NCBI GenBank assembly: GCA_965228045.1
Contig: OZ245789.1
Span: 1,798,001-1,862,000, forward strand
Length of the DNA: 64,000 nucleotides
Reading direction: 5' to 3'
Source of the DNA: JANQEU01 sp965228045
GTDB lineage: Bacteria > Bacteroidota > Bacteroidia > Cytophagales > Cyclobacteriaceae
Positions 63,779 through 64,000 of this stretch are shown piece by piece; the first letter of the stretch is position 1, and each line of letters begins with the position of its first letter. The notes beneath the pieces were generated by a model. It was not told where the DNA came from. It made no database searches and saw only the letters and a list, made by a program, of their open reading frames with translations. Position numbers and translations under genes: made by a program.

Positions 63779-64000
63779 ATGGAGCAAGAGATAAAGGATA
63801 GAATTATACAGATAGCCAGCGAACTCTTTATGAGGGTCGGCATTCGAAGTGTGACCATGGATGACGTTTCCAGGGAACTATCGATGTCCAAAAAAACCCT
63901 CTATCAATATTTTGACAACAAGAATTCATTGGTAACTGCGGTGGTTCAAAACCACCTGATCATGGAGCGTGAGGAATTCACGGGCATTGCTAAAAATGCA
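63779..64000 (+). CDS. TetR/AcrR-family regulator, 5' part (cut by window edge)
   Basis: An ATG at 63779 opens a frame that is unbroken to the window end (74 codons seen). It starts KDRIIQIASELFMRVGIRSVTM, followed by the helix-turn-helix DDVSRELSMSKKTLYQYFDNK, the defining N-terminal domain of TetR regulators; KKTLYQYF is the recognition helix end. The ligand-binding domain lies outside the window. Lying 142 bases after an efflux operon, it may regulate it. Confidence 0.87.
   Translation, partial: MEQEIKDRIIQIASELFMRVGIRSVTMDDVSRELSMSKKTLYQYFDNKNSLVTAVVQNHLIMEREEFTGIAKNA

Noticed and set aside
1..64000. tRNA, rRNA, CRISPR arrays, insertion sequences, prophage genes
   Set aside because: Reading the intergenic gaps (all below about 170 bases) shows no cloverleaf, repeat-spacer pattern, transposase or integrase.

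Overview
The window reads as a chromosomal segment of a Bacteroidota bacterium, most likely a Cytophagales-type marine or soil aerobe. The evidence is a fused CcoN-CcoO cbb3 oxidase subunit, a transketolase split into two genes, a DUF4159 protein, a TonB-like protein ending in a TonB C-terminal domain, PIF1 helicases with a C-terminal HTH, several signal peptides ending in A-Q, weak Shine-Dalgarno sequences, and repeated TAnnTTTG boxes (the Bacteroidota -7 promoter element) in front of genes. Genes are packed tightly, several convergent pairs overlap at their 3' ends, and no gene-free stretch exceeds about 170 bases. I saw no rRNA, tRNA, CRISPR array, insertion sequence or prophage.

Left part (1-6968): a fragment of a leftward gene at the edge, an SLC12-type cation/chloride cotransporter, a serine beta-lactamase-like hydrolase, an unlisted 57-residue membrane protein, a twin-arginine HisC-like aminotransferase, an EF-hand protein divergent from a bestrophin-like membrane protein, and a YdeI/DUF1905 protein. 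Next (6974-20167) is a respiration block on the minus strand. Two universal stress proteins lead into ccoI, ccoS (too short for a 60-residue cutoff), ccoNO, ccoQ, ccoP, ccoG, ccoH and a SafE-like membrane protein, followed by a fatty acid desaturase. A PAS histidine kinase and a receiver-CRP fusion regulator diverge from it. The centre (20170-43700) holds pyruvate phosphate dikinase, a VIT1-like transporter, a TonB-like protein, a PIF1-type helicase, a second EF-hand protein, an aspartyl protease with PDZ, an aminotransferase, two-part transketolase, Bcp peroxiredoxin, M23 peptidase, FAH-family hydrolase, MtaB, a secreted TPR-CHAT protein, an outer-membrane barrel, DUF4159, a HAD phosphatase and a GH63-type glycosidase.

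The right part (43789-64000) has guaA, a TPR/periplasmic-binding-like protein and hemL in a tight operon, a membrane glycosyltransferase-like protein fused to MORN repeats, a lipoprotein alpha-amylase, a histidine kinase with a decayed ATPase domain, metG, typA, an M61 peptidase, then an HlyD adaptor, a MacB-like permease and a TolC protein, and a TetR regulator cut by the window edge.

Most genes are housekeeping or family-level recognisable. The items most worth a second look are the paired EF-hand proteins (one divergent from a bestrophin-like channel), the secreted CHAT protein with intact His/Cys and its barrel neighbour, the GT-MORN fusion, the degenerate kinase, a TGAT-N4-ATCA palindrome before ccoS, and a set of genes whose -7 box ends only 4-7 bases before the start codon, suggesting leaderless messages. 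I do not see a clear-cut new defence or mobile system.
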